DNA from: Shewanella insulae
GTDB lineage: Bacteria > Pseudomonadota > Gammaproteobacteria > Enterobacterales > Shewanellaceae
Reading direction: 5' to 3'
Length of the DNA: 64,000 nucleotides
Assembly (NCBI RefSeq): GCF_009831655.1
Contig: NZ_WRPA01000006.1
Coordinates: 1-64,000 of the forward strand
The notes under the pieces: generated by a model
Database searches by the model: none
What the model was told of the DNA's origin: nothing
The model's input: the letters and a program-made list of their open reading frames with translations, nothing else
Shown: one piece after another, positions 6,308-16,666 of the stretch
Layout of the letters: each line of letters opens with the position of its first letter
How positions within the stretch are numbered: the stretch's first letter is position 1
Position numbers and translations under genes: made by a program

Positions 6308-7597
6308 ATGTTAGAAAAAGTATTTAAGTTAACCGAGCACCAAACAACGTTAAAACAAGAGGTGGTGGCCGGATTGACCACCTTTTTAACCATGGCCTAT
6401 ATCATCTTCGTCAATCCCATGATGTTGGCCGATGCGGGCATGGACCATGGCGCCGTGTTCGTCGCCACCTGTCTGGCCGCGGCCGTGGGTTGCCTGGTGA
6501 TGGGCATAGTGGCGAACTATCCTATCGCCCTGGCACCGGGTATGGGGCTCAACGCCTTCTTTACCTATACCGTAGTGGGCGAGATGGGCTACAGCTGGGA
6601 GACGGCGCTGGGGGCGGTATTCCTCTCAGGGATCTGTTTCCTCATCCTCTCTCTGGTGAAGATCCGTGAATGGATAGTTAACAGTATCCCTATGTCGCTA
6701 CGTCTGGGGATCGCCGCCGGTATCGGCCTGTTTCTGGCGCTGATCGGTCTCAAGAGTGCCGGCATAGTGGTGGCCAGCCCCGCAACTCTGGTGACCATGG
6801 GGGATGTTACCGCCTTGCCAGCCGTGATGTCTGTACTGGGCTTCTTCATCATTATCGCCTTGGTACACAGAGGCTATCAGTCTGCGGTGATCATCAGCAT
6901 TTTGGGGATCACCGCGCTGGGGCTTCTCTTGGGAGACGTGCAATACAACGGCATGATCTCGACGCCGCCGTCGATTGCGCCGACCTTCATGAAGATGGAT
7001 CTCTCCAGCGTGCTTGAGATAAGCATGCTCTCCGTGGTGTTCGCCTTCCTGTTTGTGGACTTGTTTGACACCTCTGGCACCCTGGTGGCCGTGGCCCAGC
7101 GCGGCGGTTTCCTTGACGACAGGGGCAGACTACCGCGTCTCGGCCGCGCCCTGACCGCCGACAGCAGCGCCACCATAGCCGGGGCCATGCTAGGCACCTC
7201 GACGACTACGAGTTATATCGAGAGTACCGCCGGGGTTAGCGCCGGTGGCCGCACCGGACTCACCGCCGTGGTGGTGGGGATCATGTTCCTGCTATCGCTG
7301 TTTATCTCGCCGCTGGCGGGCATGGTTCCGGCCTACGCCACCGCAGGCACGCTCTTCTATGTCGCCATCTTGATGATGTCTGGCCTGGTGCATGTGGACT
7401 GGGAAGATCTTACCGAGGCGGCGCCTGTGGTGGTGGTCTGTATTCTGATGCCGCTGACCTTCTCCATCGCCACAGGTATCGCCATGGGCTTTATCGCCTA
7501 TGCGGCTATTAAGCTCTTCAGCGGTCGCTACAGGGATCTCACTGTCGGTGTCTTGGTGTTGGCGGCGCTCTTCCTCGCCAAGTTCATCTATGGCTAG
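6308..7597 (+). CDS. NCS2 family purine/hypoxanthine permease (AzgA-like)
   Basis: A 429-residue inner-membrane proton symporter for purine bases. Typical AzgA-subfamily features are visible. The N-terminus is E-V-V-A-G-L-T-T-F-L-T-M-A-Y-I, then A-P-G-M-G-L-N-A-F-F-T-Y. The V-D-L-F-D-T-S-G-T motif and the G-T-S-T-T-T-S-Y-I-E-S loop follow, both in the substrate region. About 12-14 hydrophobic segments are expected. E. coli relatives are AdeP and GhxP. Which base it carries cannot be told. It is monocistronic, followed by a terminator at 7653. Confidence 0.92.
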   Translation: MLEKVFKLTEHQTTLKQEVVAGLTTFLTMAYIIFVNPMMLADAGMDHGAVFVATCLAAAVGCLVMGIVANYPIALAPGMGLNAFFTYTVVGEMGYSWETALGAVFLSGICFLILSLVKIREWIVNSIPMSLRLGIAAGIGLFLALIGLKSAGIVVASPATLVTMGDVTALPAVMSVLGFFIIIALVHRGYQSAVIISILGITALGLLLGDVQYNGMISTPPSIAPTFMKMDLSSVLEISMLSVVFAFLFVDLFDTSGTLVAVAQRGGFLDDRGRLPRLGRALTADSSATIAGAMLGTSTTTSYIESTAGVSAGGRTGLTAVVVGIMFLLSLFISPLAGMVPAYATAGTLFYVAILMMSGLVHVDWEDLTEAAPVVVVCILMPLTFSIATGIAMGFIAYAAIKLFSGRYRDLTVGVLVLAALFLAKFIYG

Positions 7598-7652
7598 GTG
7601 AAGTTAGGGCTAAGTTCTTAGCTTAAGTCGAGTGACAGCCAGTTTAGATTAA

Positions 7653-7679
7653 AGGTCATACAATGTATGGCCTTTTTTT
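7653..7679 (+). terminator. Rho-independent terminator of the NCS2 permease gene
   Basis: AGGTCATAC (7653-7661), loop AAT, GTATGGCCT (7665-7673), one G-U pair, followed by seven T residues. Confidence 0.85.
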
Positions 7680-7786
7680 ATGACTTTTATTGAAGGAAAG
7701 TTGACTGGCTCTAATCTTTTATCTTCCCAGCTACCATTTGCCCTAGGGATTGGGTATAACTTGAGGTTCGGTTTTTTTCTGTCGAA

Positions 7787-8911
7787 ATGTCAATGAACTT
7801 AAGTGAGATAGGCTACCGCCGTGTGGTGGTAAAGTTGGGCACCAGTGTGCTCACCTCGGGCTCGCGTCAGCTGGATAAGGCGCATATGGTTGAGCTGGCC
7901 AGGCAAATGGCCAAGCTGATGAAGTCGGGTGTCGAAGTGGTGCTGTGCACCTCGGGCGCCATCGCGGCCGGGCGCGAGCACTTAGGTTATCCCACACTGC
8001 CAGATACGGTCGCCAACAAGCAGCTGCTGGCGGCCGTGGGCCAGAGTCAGCTGATCCTCGCCTGGTCGCAGCTGTTTAGCATCTACGGGCTGCATGTGGG
8101 CCAGCTGCTGCTGACCCGTGCCGATTTGCATGACAGGGAACGCTACCTCAACGCCAGGGACTCTCTTAATGCCCTGCTGGCCAACGGCATCATACCTATC
8201 ATCAACGAGAACGATGCGGTGGCAACCAATGAGATCAAGGTGGGCGACAACGACAACCTGTCGGCCAGGGCGGCGCTGTTGTGTGATGCCGATCTGCTGG
8301 TCCTGCTGACGGATCAGAAGGGCCTGTTCGATGCCGACCCAAGGGCGAATCCGGATGCTAAGCTGATCAAGCAGGTGGTCAACATCGACGATAGCCTGCG
8401 CAGCCTGGCGGGCGGTGCGGTTTCCGGCCTGGGCACTGGCGGCATGGCGACTAAGCTGCAGGCGGCGGACATTGCCCGGCGCGCAGGGGTCGAGGTGGTG
8501 ATCGCCTCGGGCCATCATCCTAAGGTGATCTTAGATGCCGTGTGTAAGCTGCCGGTGGGTACCCATTTCACCGCACTGGAAAATCCGCTGGAGAGCCGTA
8601 AGCAGTGGATCTTGGCGGGCCCGGCGACCAAGGGGCGCCTGATACTGGATAGCGGTGCCATCAACGCCGTGACCCTGAAGGGGCGCAGCCTGCTCTCTAA
8701 GGGGATCCTATCTGTGAGCGGTGTGTTCGACCGCGGTGCCACCCTGCAGCTGGTGGACGAACAGGGGAGGGAACATGCCAGAGGCATGAGTCGCTACAGC
8801 GCCAAAGATCTGCAGAGGATTGCCGGTAAACATTCGAATGAAATCGAGTCGCTGCTGGGTTACGACTACGGCGATGCCATAGTGCATCGCAACGACATGG
8901 TGGTCCTGTAA
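7787..8911 (+). CDS. proB: Glutamate 5-kinase
   Basis: First step of proline synthesis: phosphorylates glutamate to glutamyl-5-phosphate in the cytoplasm. It has 374 residues (E. coli 367), with an N-terminal amino-acid kinase domain ([34 protein letters not shown]) and a C-terminal PUA domain from about residue 283. The start is uncertain: ATGs at 7787 and 7793 both lack a clear SD. It forms an operon with proA, 34 bp downstream, and ProB and ProA usually form a complex that shields the labile intermediate. Confidence 0.97.
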   Translation: MSMNLSEIGYRRVVVKLGTSVLTSGSRQLDKAHMVELARQMAKLMKSGVEVVLCTSGAIAAGREHLGYPTLPDTVANKQLLAAVGQSQLILAWSQLFSIYGLHVGQLLLTRADLHDRERYLNARDSLNALLANGIIPIINENDAVATNEIKVGDNDNLSARAALLCDADLLVLLTDQKGLFDADPRANPDAKLIKQVVNIDDSLRSLAGGAVSGLGTGGMATKLQAADIARRAGVEVVIASGHHPKVILDAVCKLPVGTHFTALENPLESRKQWILAGPATKGRLILDSGAINAVTLKGRSLLSKGILSVSGVFDRGATLQLVDEQGREHARGMSRYSAKDLQRIAGKHSNEIESLLGYDYGDAIVHRNDMVVL

Positions 8912-8945
8912 GGTTTTCGGCAGAGTCAATCTGTGCAGATTAAAG

Positions 8946-10235
8946 ATGAGTGGATTAGAAACGATGGACGATAAACAGCAGTATTTAAACACACTCGGCG
9001 AGCAGGCCAAGGCCGCCAGCTACGCCATGGCGAGCCTCTCGGGTCAGCAGAAGCGCGACTTGCTTAGGGCGATCGCCGCTAAGCTGAGCGAAAAGCGTGA
9101 GCAGATAGTCGAAGCCAATCAACAGGATGTGGCTAAGGCGCGGGAAAATGGCCTGAATGATGCCATGATAGACAGGCTGCTGCTGGACGATACGCGGCTA
9201 TCGGGTGTGATTGCCGACATAGAAAATGTGGTGGCCCTGGCCGATCCTATCGGCAGCGAGCTGGAGAGCCAGCTGCTGGACAATGGCCTGCGCCTGTCCC
9301 GTCGCCGCGTACCGCTGGGCGTGCTGGGGGTTATCTATGAGGCGCGCCCCAATGTGACCGTGGATATTGCCGTGCTGGCGCTGAAGACGGGCAATGCGGT
9401 GATCCTGCGCGGTGGCAAGGAGACCCTGGCGTCTAATCTGGCATTAAGTGAGGCGATCAGGGAAGCCATTAGCGAGCAGGGGCTGCCGAGCGATGCGGTG
9501 CAGCTTATTCAAGACCCAGACCGTGCCCTGGTCTCGGGTCTGCTCAAGCTCGACAAGTATGTGGACATGATAGTGCCTCGTGGCGGGCAGAACCTGCAGC
9601 GCCTGTGCGCCGAGCAGGCGACCATTCCTGTGATCTTAGGCGGTATCGGCATCTGTCATCTCTACGTCGATGGCGAGGTGGATCAGGACAAGGCCATAGA
9701 GGTGATCGCTAATGCCAAGGTGCAGCGCCCGACCGTGTGTAATGCCCTGGATACTGTGCTAATCAATCAATCTATCGCCGAGTCCTTCTTGCCTAAGCTC
9801 TACGCCCACCTAGACGCACTCGGCGTGAGTTTTCATGCCTGTGAGCAGGCCCAGACCATAGGCATAGATGCCGGCGTGACGACTCACGAGGCTAGTGATG
9901 AGACCTTTGGCACAGAGTGGCTGTCGCTGAACCTGGGCGTCAGGGTGGTGGAGGATATGGATATGGCGATCGCCCATATCCGCCGCTTCTCCAGTGGCCA
10001 CTCCGAGGGGATCCTGAGCGATAATATTCATGCCACGGCCCACTTCATCAATCAGGTGGATGCGGCGGCCGTGTATGTCAACGCCAGTACACGTTTCACC
10101 GACGGTGGCCAGTTTGGCCTGGGCGCCGAGGTGGCGGTTTCGACCCAGAAGCTGCATGCCAGAGGCCCAATGGGGCTCGAGGCGCTGACCACCTATAAGT
10201 GGATCGGTGTCGGTGACTATACCGCCCGTGGTTAA
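8946..10235 (+). CDS. proA: Gamma-glutamyl phosphate reductase
   Basis: Second step of proline synthesis: NADPH reduction of glutamyl phosphate to glutamate semialdehyde. It has 429 residues; an internal ATG at 8964 would give 423, closer to E. coli (417). ALDH-like fold with the catalytic cysteine in [10 protein letters not shown]. Other family motifs are [10 protein letters not shown] and S-G-H-S-E-G-I near the C-terminus. It is co-transcribed with proB and ends at a strong terminator. Confidence 0.97.
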   Translation: MSGLETMDDKQQYLNTLGEQAKAASYAMASLSGQQKRDLLRAIAAKLSEKREQIVEANQQDVAKARENGLNDAMIDRLLLDDTRLSGVIADIENVVALADPIGSELESQLLDNGLRLSRRRVPLGVLGVIYEARPNVTVDIAVLALKTGNAVILRGGKETLASNLALSEAIREAISEQGLPSDAVQLIQDPDRALVSGLLKLDKYVDMIVPRGGQNLQRLCAEQATIPVILGGIGICHLYVDGEVDQDKAIEVIANAKVQRPTVCNALDTVLINQSIAESFLPKLYAHLDALGVSFHACEQAQTIGIDAGVTTHEASDETFGTEWLSLNLGVRVVEDMDMAIAHIRRFSSGHSEGILSDNIHATAHFINQVDAAAVYVNASTRFTDGGQFGLGAEVAVSTQKLHARGPMGLEALTTYKWIGVGDYTARG

Positions 10236-10260
10236 AGTGACATAACAGCTATTCAGATTA

Positions 10261-10290
10261 AAAGGAGCCATTGGGCTCCTTTTCTTTTTT
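10261..10290 (+). terminator. Rho-independent terminator of proBA
   Basis: AAAGGAGCC (10261-10269), loop ATTG, GGCTCCTTT, followed by a T-rich tract. Confidence 0.9.
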
Positions 10291-10308
10291 TAGCTTCTTC
10301 AAACTTTT

Positions 10309-10378
10309 TCTCAGTAGCTTTTTCTTAGTAGCTAAGTCTCAGTAGCTATATCTCAGTAGCTTTATCTCATGATCTCTA
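10309..10378. repeat. 14-bp tandem repeat, four to five copies
   Basis: Units start at 10309, 10323, 10337, 10351 and (degenerate) 10365. The unit is TCTCAGTAGCTTTA with small variations. It lies between the proBA terminator and the next gene and codes for nothing visible. Confidence 0.8.
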
Positions 10379-10549
10379 GTGATGAAATTGACCAGATCCC
10401 TTGGTGAGTTTCGCAACTTGTTCGGGGGAATCATCAAAGTGAGAAAACGAATTTGAATTAAAAGCGTTTAATTACAATGTCTTACGGTTTTGGCATCTTG
10501 CTTGCTATACCTTAATCAATCTCACAGGGAGTCGGTTACGGAGCATAAG

Positions 10550-11191
10550 ATGAAAAACAACATGGTTAACAAGGCATTGGTAAGTTTGAGTCTGGTAGTA
10601 GGTTTGATGAGCGTGGGCGCACAGGCGGCCTCCAGCATCACACTCAACGATGAGTTCGACTATCGTGGCCAGAAGGTGGCGTTAGACATGGATGTGGGCC
10701 AGGCGGAGCTGATCGCCAGCGATCAAGACAAGGTGCGGGTCGAGGTGGTGGTGAAGGCCAACGATTCGAAATGGTTTGGTTTCTGGCAGAACAGTGATGT
10801 GAGCTCGGCCAAGTTCGATATCCTCGACGATGGCAATAAGCTGGTATTAAGACTGGCGGATCAGGACGATGTGAATCAGAAGTGGCGTGTCTATCTGCCT
10901 CGCAATGCCGAGCTCGAAGTGGACGCCGGTGTGGGTGAGGTGACGGTGGATGGCCTGAGTGCCAGCATCGATGTCGAGCTTGGAGTGGGCCGCGCCGAGA
11001 TCACCCATGATGCCAATTTTGGTGATGTGTCGCTCGAGTCTGGTGTGGGTGAGGTGAGCATTCGTGACGGCGGTAAGCGTCTGAAGGTAAACCAGAACCT
11101 GGTGAGCCAGAGTTATCATCAGCGAGGTGTATCCGGTGACGACCATCTGTATGTGTCGGTGGGCGTAGGAGAGATCGACGTGCGCAACTAG
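10550..11191 (+). CDS. Secreted DUF4097-like beta-repeat protein
   Basis: A 213-residue protein with a clear Sec signal peptide (M-K-N-N-M-V-N-K, hydrophobic core, A-Q-A cleavage near residue 27), so it is periplasmic or surface exposed. The mature part contains a recurring strand motif G-V-G-[EQR]-[AVI] about every 18-25 residues (GVGEVTV, GVGRAEI, GVGEVSI, GVGEIDV), typical of right-handed beta-solenoid DUF4097/adhesin-like domains. Function unknown. The start at 10550 is chosen because ACGGAG precedes it and it begins the signal peptide; a longer frame to 10490 lacks these. Monocistronic. Confidence 0.8.
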   Translation: MKNNMVNKALVSLSLVVGLMSVGAQAASSITLNDEFDYRGQKVALDMDVGQAELIASDQDKVRVEVVVKANDSKWFGFWQNSDVSSAKFDILDDGNKLVLRLADQDDVNQKWRVYLPRNAELEVDAGVGEVTVDGLSASIDVELGVGRAEITHDANFGDVSLESGVGEVSIRDGGKRLKVNQNLVSQSYHQRGVSGDDHLYVSVGVGEIDVRN

Positions 11192-11220
11192 CCACTGAAA
11201 ATCAATAAGCGATAAGCGTA

Positions 11221-11249
11221 AAAAAACCGACCCTAGGGTCGGTTTTTTT
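11221..11249. terminator. Bidirectional terminator
   Basis: AAAAAACCGACCC (11221-11233) and GGGTCGGTTTTTT (from 11236) form a stem with A residues on the left and T residues on the right. It serves the plus-strand gene ending at 11191 and the minus-strand gene ending at 11294. Confidence 0.9.
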
Positions 11250-11293
11250 ATGCAAGGGCGTCTATCTTTGACAGCTTATGTTAGCCGATGATT

Positions 11294-12220
11294 TTAGTTC
11301 TCAGGCGTCAGCGCAGGGCCTGTTTTGGCTCGCAGGCGCTTAAGCTGAGGCAATAGCTGCTGCAGCGCCAGCGCGGTCAGGATAAGTCCCAGGCCGATGA
11401 AAGTCGATGGTGTAATAGTCTCTTGTAGGATCCAGGCGATGAAGCCTACCGAGAGGACCGGGGTGATAAAGACCAGGGTACTCATGCTGGCGGTGCGATC
11501 CGCCTTCTTGAGGGCGACCAGCCAGAGCACGAAGGTGACCCCCATCTCAAACAGGCCTACATAGATGCCTGCGCCAAAGGCCTTGAGATCCCAGCTCGGC
11601 AGCGACTGGGTCAGCAGCAGGGTTACCAAGATAAAGGGGAGTCCTACCATGAAGCTCAGCAGCAGGCTGACCACAGGGTCGCCCTGATCCTTGGTGTTGA
11701 CTATCCAGTAGAGCGACCAAAGTAGGGTGCTGGTGAGCGCCAGTAGCACCCCTGTGGCACTCTCGAAGCGTACGCTGGTGATTTCGCCATTGGTGGCGAT
11801 GACAAATACGCCGAGGTAGGCAATCAGCGCCGCGGTGAGATCGCTCTTGCGCAGTTTCTGTTTCAGTAGCGGCACAGCCAGAAGGGGTAGCAAGATTGCC
11901 CAGGTGTAGTTGAGCGACAGTGCCTGTTGGGCGGGAAGCAGGGCGTAAGCCTTAAACAGCACCAGATAGTAGAGAAACGGATTGAGTAGCCCGGTCTGCA
12001 GATAAAACCAGGGACGGCTGTTAAATTGGCGCTTAATGAGGTGCAGCTTACCGGTCGCGGCGAGTATGACGCCTAGGGCGAGGATAGAGGTCGAGACGGC
12101 GACAAACACTAGCTGTAGGGGCGTAAAATGGCTCAGGGCCAACTTGAAGGCGGTGGCGACGGTCGACCAGAGTAAGATGGCCGCTAAGGCATAGAGATAA
12201 GCTTGGTTGGATGATTTCAC
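11294..12220 (-). CDS. EamA-family (DMT superfamily) transporter
   Basis: A 308-residue inner-membrane protein with about ten hydrophobic segments arranged as two EamA repeats. The first begins Y-L-Y-A-L-A-A-I-L-L-W-S-T-V-A-T; the second begins G-V-L-L-A-L-T-S-T-L-L-W-S-L-Y-W. A basic cytoplasmic tail follows the last segment. Substrate unknown; relatives export amino acids or metabolites. It is transcribed divergently from dnaK, with about 300 bp between them. Confidence 0.88.
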   Translation of the reverse strand: MKSSNQAYLYALAAILLWSTVATAFKLALSHFTPLQLVFVAVSTSILALGVILAATGKLHLIKRQFNSRPWFYLQTGLLNPFLYYLVLFKAYALLPAQQALSLNYTWAILLPLLAVPLLKQKLRKSDLTAALIAYLGVFVIATNGEITSVRFESATGVLLALTSTLLWSLYWIVNTKDQGDPVVSLLLSFMVGLPFILVTLLLTQSLPSWDLKAFGAGIYVGLFEMGVTFVLWLVALKKADRTASMSTLVFITPVLSVGFIAWILQETITPSTFIGLGLILTALALQQLLPQLKRLRAKTGPALTPEN

Positions 12221-12381
12221 TGAACCTTCTCACTAAACGAGACAACTAAAAAAGTCCCACGCGCCTGGGGCACAGAGGGAGTTTTACTTCGATTGCATGC
12301 ATTATACGCTTCTTGTTAGCCGCCCGGCAGCTTTTAAGATCAAAAAAATACTCAATTAAGTTAATTTTTATCTTTCTTGCC

Positions 12382-12409
12382 CTTGTATTCCCAATTGCTG
12401 TCCCAATAT
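12382..12409 (+). promoter_or_regulatory. Probable upstream sigma-32 promoter of dnaK
   Basis: CTTGTAT (12382-12388), 13-bp spacer, CCCAATAT (12402-12409). It is close to the heat-shock consensus CTTGAAA-N13/15-CCCCATNT, with two or three deviations. Confidence 0.55.
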
Positions 12410-12446
12410 AGGGTGTTAAGGAAAGATATTGGCTCGGAAAATTAGG

Positions 12447-12475
12447 CTTGAAAACGAATTCGCCTATCCCCATAT
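12447..12475 (+). promoter_or_regulatory. Sigma-32 heat-shock promoter of dnaKJ
   Basis: CTTGAAA (12447-12453), 14-bp spacer, CCCCATAT (12468-12475): an essentially perfect sigma-32 promoter, 52 bp upstream of the dnaK start. Confidence 0.9.
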
Positions 12476-12526
12476 CTGAATCAGATAACAAAGTTAGCGT
12501 AAGTTAAAAGTTTTTTGGAGGACTCC

Positions 12527-14440
12527 ATGGGTAAAATTATTGGTATCGATTTAGGTACAACTAACTCTTGTGTAGCTGTACTTGATGGCGATAAAGCACG
12601 CGTAATTGAAAACGCGGAAGGCGATCGCACCACACCGTCGATCATCGCATATACTGGCGAAGAAGTATTAGTTGGTCAGCCTGCGAAGCGCCAAGCTGTA
12701 ACAAACCCAAAGAATACCTTCTTTGCTATTAAGCGTCTTATCGGTCGTCGTTTCAAAGATGACGAAGTACAGCGTGACGTAGACATCATGCCATTTAAGA
12801 TCATCGGCGCAGACAACGGTGATGCATGGGTTGAAGCGCACGACAAGAAGATGGCACCGCCACAAGTTTCTGCAGAGATTCTGAAGAAGATGAAGAAGAC
12901 TGCCGAAGACTACCTGGGCGAGCCAGTAACCGAAGCGGTAATTACCGTTCCGGCTTACTTTAACGATTCACAACGTCAGGCGACAAAAGACGCCGGTCGT
13001 ATCGCTGGTCTGGAAGTTAAGCGTATCATCAACGAGCCTACCGCTGCGGCACTGGCTTACGGTATCGACAAGAAGCAAGGCGATAACATCGTTGCGGTAT
13101 ACGACTTAGGTGGTGGTACCTTCGATATCTCTATCATCGAGATCGATAGCGTAGAAGGCGAGCAGACCTTCGAAGTATTGGCAACCAATGGTGACACTCA
13201 CCTGGGTGGTGAAGACTTCGATAACCGCCTGATCAACTACCTGGCCGACGAGTTTAAGAAAGAACAATCTCTGGATCTGCGTAACGATCCATTGGCGATG
13301 CAGCGTCTGAAAGAAGCTGCCGAGAAGGCAAAGATCGAGCTGTCTAGCACGACTCAGACTGAAGTTAACCTGCCATACATCACGGCAGATGCGACAGGTC
13401 CTAAGCACTTAGTGGTTAAGATCACTCGCGCTAAGCTTGAGTCTCTGGTTGAAGATCTGATCCAACGTTCACTCGAGCCGCTAAAGGTGGCACTGGCTGA
13501 CGCAGACCTGTCTGTATCAGACATCAACGAAGTGATTCTGGTGGGTGGTCAAACCCGTATGCCTAAGGTACGTGAAGAAGTTTCTAGCTTCTTCGGTAAA
13601 GAGCTGCGTCAAGACGTTAACCCAGACGAAGCGGTTGCTATCGGTGCTGCGGTTCAGGCGGGTGTACTTGCCGGTGACGTGAAAGACGTACTGCTGCTTG
13701 ACGTAACGCCTCTGTCTCTGGGTATCGAAACCATGGGCAGTGTGATGACTAAGCTTATCGAGAAGAACACCACTATCCCGACTAAGGCTAGCCAGACCTT
13801 CTCGACTGCCGATGACAACCAGAGTGCGGTAACCATTCACGTACTACAGGGTGAGCGTAAGCAATCTAGCGCCAACAAATCGCTGGGTCAGTTCAACCTG
13901 GAAGGTATCGAGCCTGCACCACGTGGCATGCCACAGATTGAAGTGGCCTTCGATATCGACGCCGATGGTATCTTGCATGTGTCTGCGACCGACAAGAAGA
14001 CAGGCAAGGCACAGAACATCACCATCAAGGCCTCTTCTGGTCTGAGCGATGAAGAAGTTGAAGCTATGGTACGTGACGCCGAGGCGCACGCCGATGAAGA
14101 CGCTAAGTTCGAAGAGCTCGTGACTGCACGCAACCAGGCTGATGGCATGGTTCACGCGACTAAGAAGCAGATCGAAGAAGCGGGCGAAGCACTGCCAAGC
14201 GAAGACAAAGAGAAGATCGAAGCGGCGATGGCCGAAGTTGAAACTGCCACTAAAGGCAACGACAAAGAAGCTATCGAAAAAGCAACGCAAGCCCTGATGG
14301 AAGCGTCTGCCAAGCTGATGGAGATCGCTCAGGCTAAGGCGCAAGCTGGCCAAGGCGAGCAGGCTCAGCAGTCTGACGAAGCTCCTGCTGACGATGTTGT
14401 CGATGCCGAGTTTGAAGAAGTTAAAGACGACAAAAAATAA
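12527..14440 (+). CDS. dnaK: Chaperone DnaK (Hsp70)
   Basis: The 637-residue Hsp70 ATPase chaperone. ATG at 12527 follows GGAGGA; the frame extends to a TTG at 12515, which is not the start. It begins [15 protein letters not shown]. The phosphate loops (D-L-G-G-G-T-F-D), the linker ([13 protein letters not shown]) and the beta substrate domain are intact. The C-terminus is the usual acidic tail ending [10 protein letters not shown]. It works with DnaJ downstream and is driven by sigma-32 promoters. Confidence 0.99.
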   Translation: MGKIIGIDLGTTNSCVAVLDGDKARVIENAEGDRTTPSIIAYTGEEVLVGQPAKRQAVTNPKNTFFAIKRLIGRRFKDDEVQRDVDIMPFKIIGADNGDAWVEAHDKKMAPPQVSAEILKKMKKTAEDYLGEPVTEAVITVPAYFNDSQRQATKDAGRIAGLEVKRIINEPTAAALAYGIDKKQGDNIVAVYDLGGGTFDISIIEIDSVEGEQTFEVLATNGDTHLGGEDFDNRLINYLADEFKKEQSLDLRNDPLAMQRLKEAAEKAKIELSSTTQTEVNLPYITADATGPKHLVVKITRAKLESLVEDLIQRSLEPLKVALADADLSVSDINEVILVGGQTRMPKVREEVSSFFGKELRQDVNPDEAVAIGAAVQAGVLAGDVKDVLLLDVTPLSLGIETMGSVMTKLIEKNTTIPTKASQTFSTADDNQSAVTIHVLQGERKQSSANKSLGQFNLEGIEPAPRGMPQIEVAFDIDADGILHVSATDKKTGKAQNITIKASSGLSDEEVEAMVRDAEAHADEDAKFEELVTARNQADGMVHATKKQIEEAGEALPSEDKEKIEAAMAEVETATKGNDKEAIEKATQALMEASAKLMEIAQAKAQAGQGEQAQQSDEAPADDVVDAEFEEVKDDKK

Positions 14441-14467
14441 TTCAGGCCCAGCCTAAATTATTTCCAG

Positions 14468-14496
14468 CGGGCGTTATGGGGTAACTCTAACGCCCG
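14468..14496 (+). promoter_or_regulatory. Intercistronic hairpin between dnaK and dnaJ
   Basis: CGGGCGTTA (14468-14476) pairs perfectly with TAACGCCCG (14488-14496) around an 11-base loop. No T-tract follows, so it is more likely a processing or mRNA-stability element, or an attenuator lowering dnaJ relative to dnaK. Confidence 0.55.
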
Positions 14497-14588
14497 TTCG
14501 TATAACTTAAGGGGCAGTTGGTCTTTTTAGATTGAACAAAAAGTAAACCTAAAAGGTCAACAGACCCTAGCGCAGAAAGTATGAGACT

Positions 14589-15719
14589 ATGTCAAAGCGA
14601 GATTATTACGAAGTATTAGGCCTAGGTCGCGACGCCAGCGAGCGTGAGATTAAGAAGGCTTATAAGCGCCTGGCCATGAAGTTTCACCCGGATCGCAACC
14701 CAGGTGACAAGGCGGCCGAAGCCAGCTTCAAAGAGGTAAAAGAAGCCTACGAAATTCTAACCGACAGCGACAAGAAGGCGGCCTATGATCAGTTTGGTCA
14801 TGCGGGCGTCGATCCTAACCGTGGTGGCGGTGGATTTGGCGGCGGTGCCGACTTCGGTGATGTATTCGGTGACGTGTTTGGCGACATCTTCGGCGGTGGA
14901 CGCCGTGGTGGCCAGCGTCAGGCGGCGCGCGGCTCGGATCTGCGTTACAACCTGGAACTGTCACTGGAAGAAGCGGTTCGCGGCCTGACCAAAGAGCTGC
15001 GCATTCCTACTTTAACCACCTGTGATCTCTGTGACGGTAGCGGTGCCAAGAAAGGCAGCTCGCCAACCACATGTGGTACCTGTCATGGCCAAGGCCAGGT
15101 GCAGATGCGCCAAGGCTTCTTCGCGGTGCAGCAAGCCTGTCCTACCTGTCATGGCCGCGGCAAGATCATCAAAGATCCTTGCGGCAAGTGTCATGGCGAA
15201 GGTCGCGTAGAGAAGAGCAAGACACTGTCGGTGAAGATCCCTGCGGGTGTAGATACCGGCGATCGCATTCGTCTGTCGGGCGAAGGGGAAGCGGGCGAGT
15301 TTGGTGCACCTCCAGGAGATCTCTATGTGCAGGTCACCGTACGTGAGCATGCCATCTTCGTGCGTGACGGCAACAACCTCTACTGCGAAGTGCCTATCTC
15401 ATTTAGTACGGCGGCACTGGGCGGCGAGATCGAAGTGCCGACACTCGATGGCAAGGTCAACCTGAAGATACCTTCGGAAACTCAGACGGGTCGCATGTTC
15501 CGTCTGCGTGGCAAGGGGGTCAAGTCGGTGCGCAGCCATGCGGTCGGCGACCTGCTGTGTAAGGTGGTGATGGAAACGCCGGTGAACTTGAGTGACAAGC
15601 AGAAAGAACTGCTACGTGAGTTCGATAAGACCCTGACGGGTTCATCAAAGAAGCACAGCCCTAAGGCGGAAGGTTTCTTCGATGGCGTGAAGAAGTTCTT
15701 CCAGGACTTGAACAGCTAA
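14589..15719 (+). CDS. dnaJ: Co-chaperone DnaJ (Hsp40)
   Basis: 376 residues, as in E. coli. The N-terminal J domain has the H-P-D motif (K-F-H-P-D-R-N), followed by a Gly/Phe-rich linker at about 76-110. Four C-x-x-C-x-G-x-G zinc-binding repeats lie at about 140-205, then the C-terminal substrate domains. It stimulates DnaK ATP hydrolysis and delivers clients. It is 148 bp downstream of dnaK in the same heat-shock operon, ending at a terminator. Confidence 0.99.
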   Translation: MSKRDYYEVLGLGRDASEREIKKAYKRLAMKFHPDRNPGDKAAEASFKEVKEAYEILTDSDKKAAYDQFGHAGVDPNRGGGGFGGGADFGDVFGDVFGDIFGGGRRGGQRQAARGSDLRYNLELSLEEAVRGLTKELRIPTLTTCDLCDGSGAKKGSSPTTCGTCHGQGQVQMRQGFFAVQQACPTCHGRGKIIKDPCGKCHGEGRVEKSKTLSVKIPAGVDTGDRIRLSGEGEAGEFGAPPGDLYVQVTVREHAIFVRDGNNLYCEVPISFSTAALGGEIEVPTLDGKVNLKIPSETQTGRMFRLRGKGVKSVRSHAVGDLLCKVVMETPVNLSDKQKELLREFDKTLTGSSKKHSPKAEGFFDGVKKFFQDLNS

Positions 15720-15737
15720 GCCCTGCTGATACACAAT

Positions 15738-15764
15738 AAAAACCTCGCAATGCGAGGTTTTTTT
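15738..15764 (+). terminator. Rho-independent terminator of dnaKJ
   Basis: AACCTCGC (15741-15748), loop AAT, GCGAGGTT (15752-15759), then T residues; A residues precede the stem. Confidence 0.9.
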
Positions 15765-15873
15765 ATTGCCATATATTTTGGCTATTCTTTAATGATCACT
15801 TGTTAATAGCCAACTATTTATAACCAACTATTTATAATCAAGAATGAAGTTTCATAATGAGAAGGGATGAGAG

Positions 15874-16662
15874 ATGAAACAGTTAACCGCTGCGCTGGTG
15901 ATACTCTTATTAGCCGGCTGTGCCACCACACAATCGCCCACCGGGCGTAAGCAGACCCTGCTGTTTTCAGCGCAGCAGATGGATCAGATGGGGGCCGAAT
16001 CTTTTGCCGAGATGAAGAAACAGCAGAAGGTAAGTCAGGATAAGCAGGCCAATCAGTATGTGACTTGTGTGGCCAACCGCATCACCTCAGTGTTGCCAGA
16101 TCGCCAGCCAAACTGGGAGGTGGTGGTATTCGAGTCGGATCAGGTTAACGCCTTCGCCTTGCCCGGGGGGCACATAGGTGTCTATACCGGCCTCTTGAAG
16201 GTGGCCAAGAATCAGGATCAGCTGGCGACCGTTATCGGTCACGAGGTGGCCCACGTGCTGGCTAACCACAGCAACGAGCAGGTGTCACGGGCGCAGATGA
16301 CGGGGGTTGGGATGCAGATTGCCGGCGCAGCCATCGACGTTAGTGGTTTGAGTAATAAGGATCTCTATATGTCGGCTCTGGGCTTAGGTGCCCAGTATGG
16401 CTTTATTCTGCCCTATGGCCGTGCCCAGGAGAGTGAGGCCGATGTCATGGGGGTCGAGCTGATGGCCAGAGCCGGGTTCGATCCCAGCCAGAGCATCAGT
16501 CTGTGGCAGAACATGGCCAAGGCGGGAGGCAGTCAGGGTCCTGAGCTATTGTCGACCCATCCGTCCCACGATCATCGTATCGCCGACCTGCAGCAGATGT
16601 TGCCTCAGGTGACGCCTCTGTACCGCAGTGCAAGTGCCAGTGGAAAAAAACGCTGTGACTAG
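15874..16662 (+). CDS. M48-family metallopeptidase lipoprotein
   Basis: 262 residues. A lipoprotein signal is present with lipobox L-A-G-C, the lipidated cysteine at 16, so it is anchored to a membrane facing the periplasm. The zinc motif H-E-V-A-H is at 123-127, and the downstream E-x-x-x-D ligand motif (E186, D190) is in A-Q-E-S-E-A-D. Size and layout fit the LoiP/YcaL group of envelope quality-control proteases. SD GAGATG-like just before the ATG. It sits between dnaKJ and an FKBP gene. Confidence 0.92.
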   Translation: MKQLTAALVILLLAGCATTQSPTGRKQTLLFSAQQMDQMGAESFAEMKKQQKVSQDKQANQYVTCVANRITSVLPDRQPNWEVVVFESDQVNAFALPGGHIGVYTGLLKVAKNQDQLATVIGHEVAHVLANHSNEQVSRAQMTGVGMQIAGAAIDVSGLSNKDLYMSALGLGAQYGFILPYGRAQESEADVMGVELMARAGFDPSQSISLWQNMAKAGGSQGPELLSTHPSHDHRIADLQQMLPQVTPLYRSASASGKKRCD

Positions 16663-16666
16663 GGTT

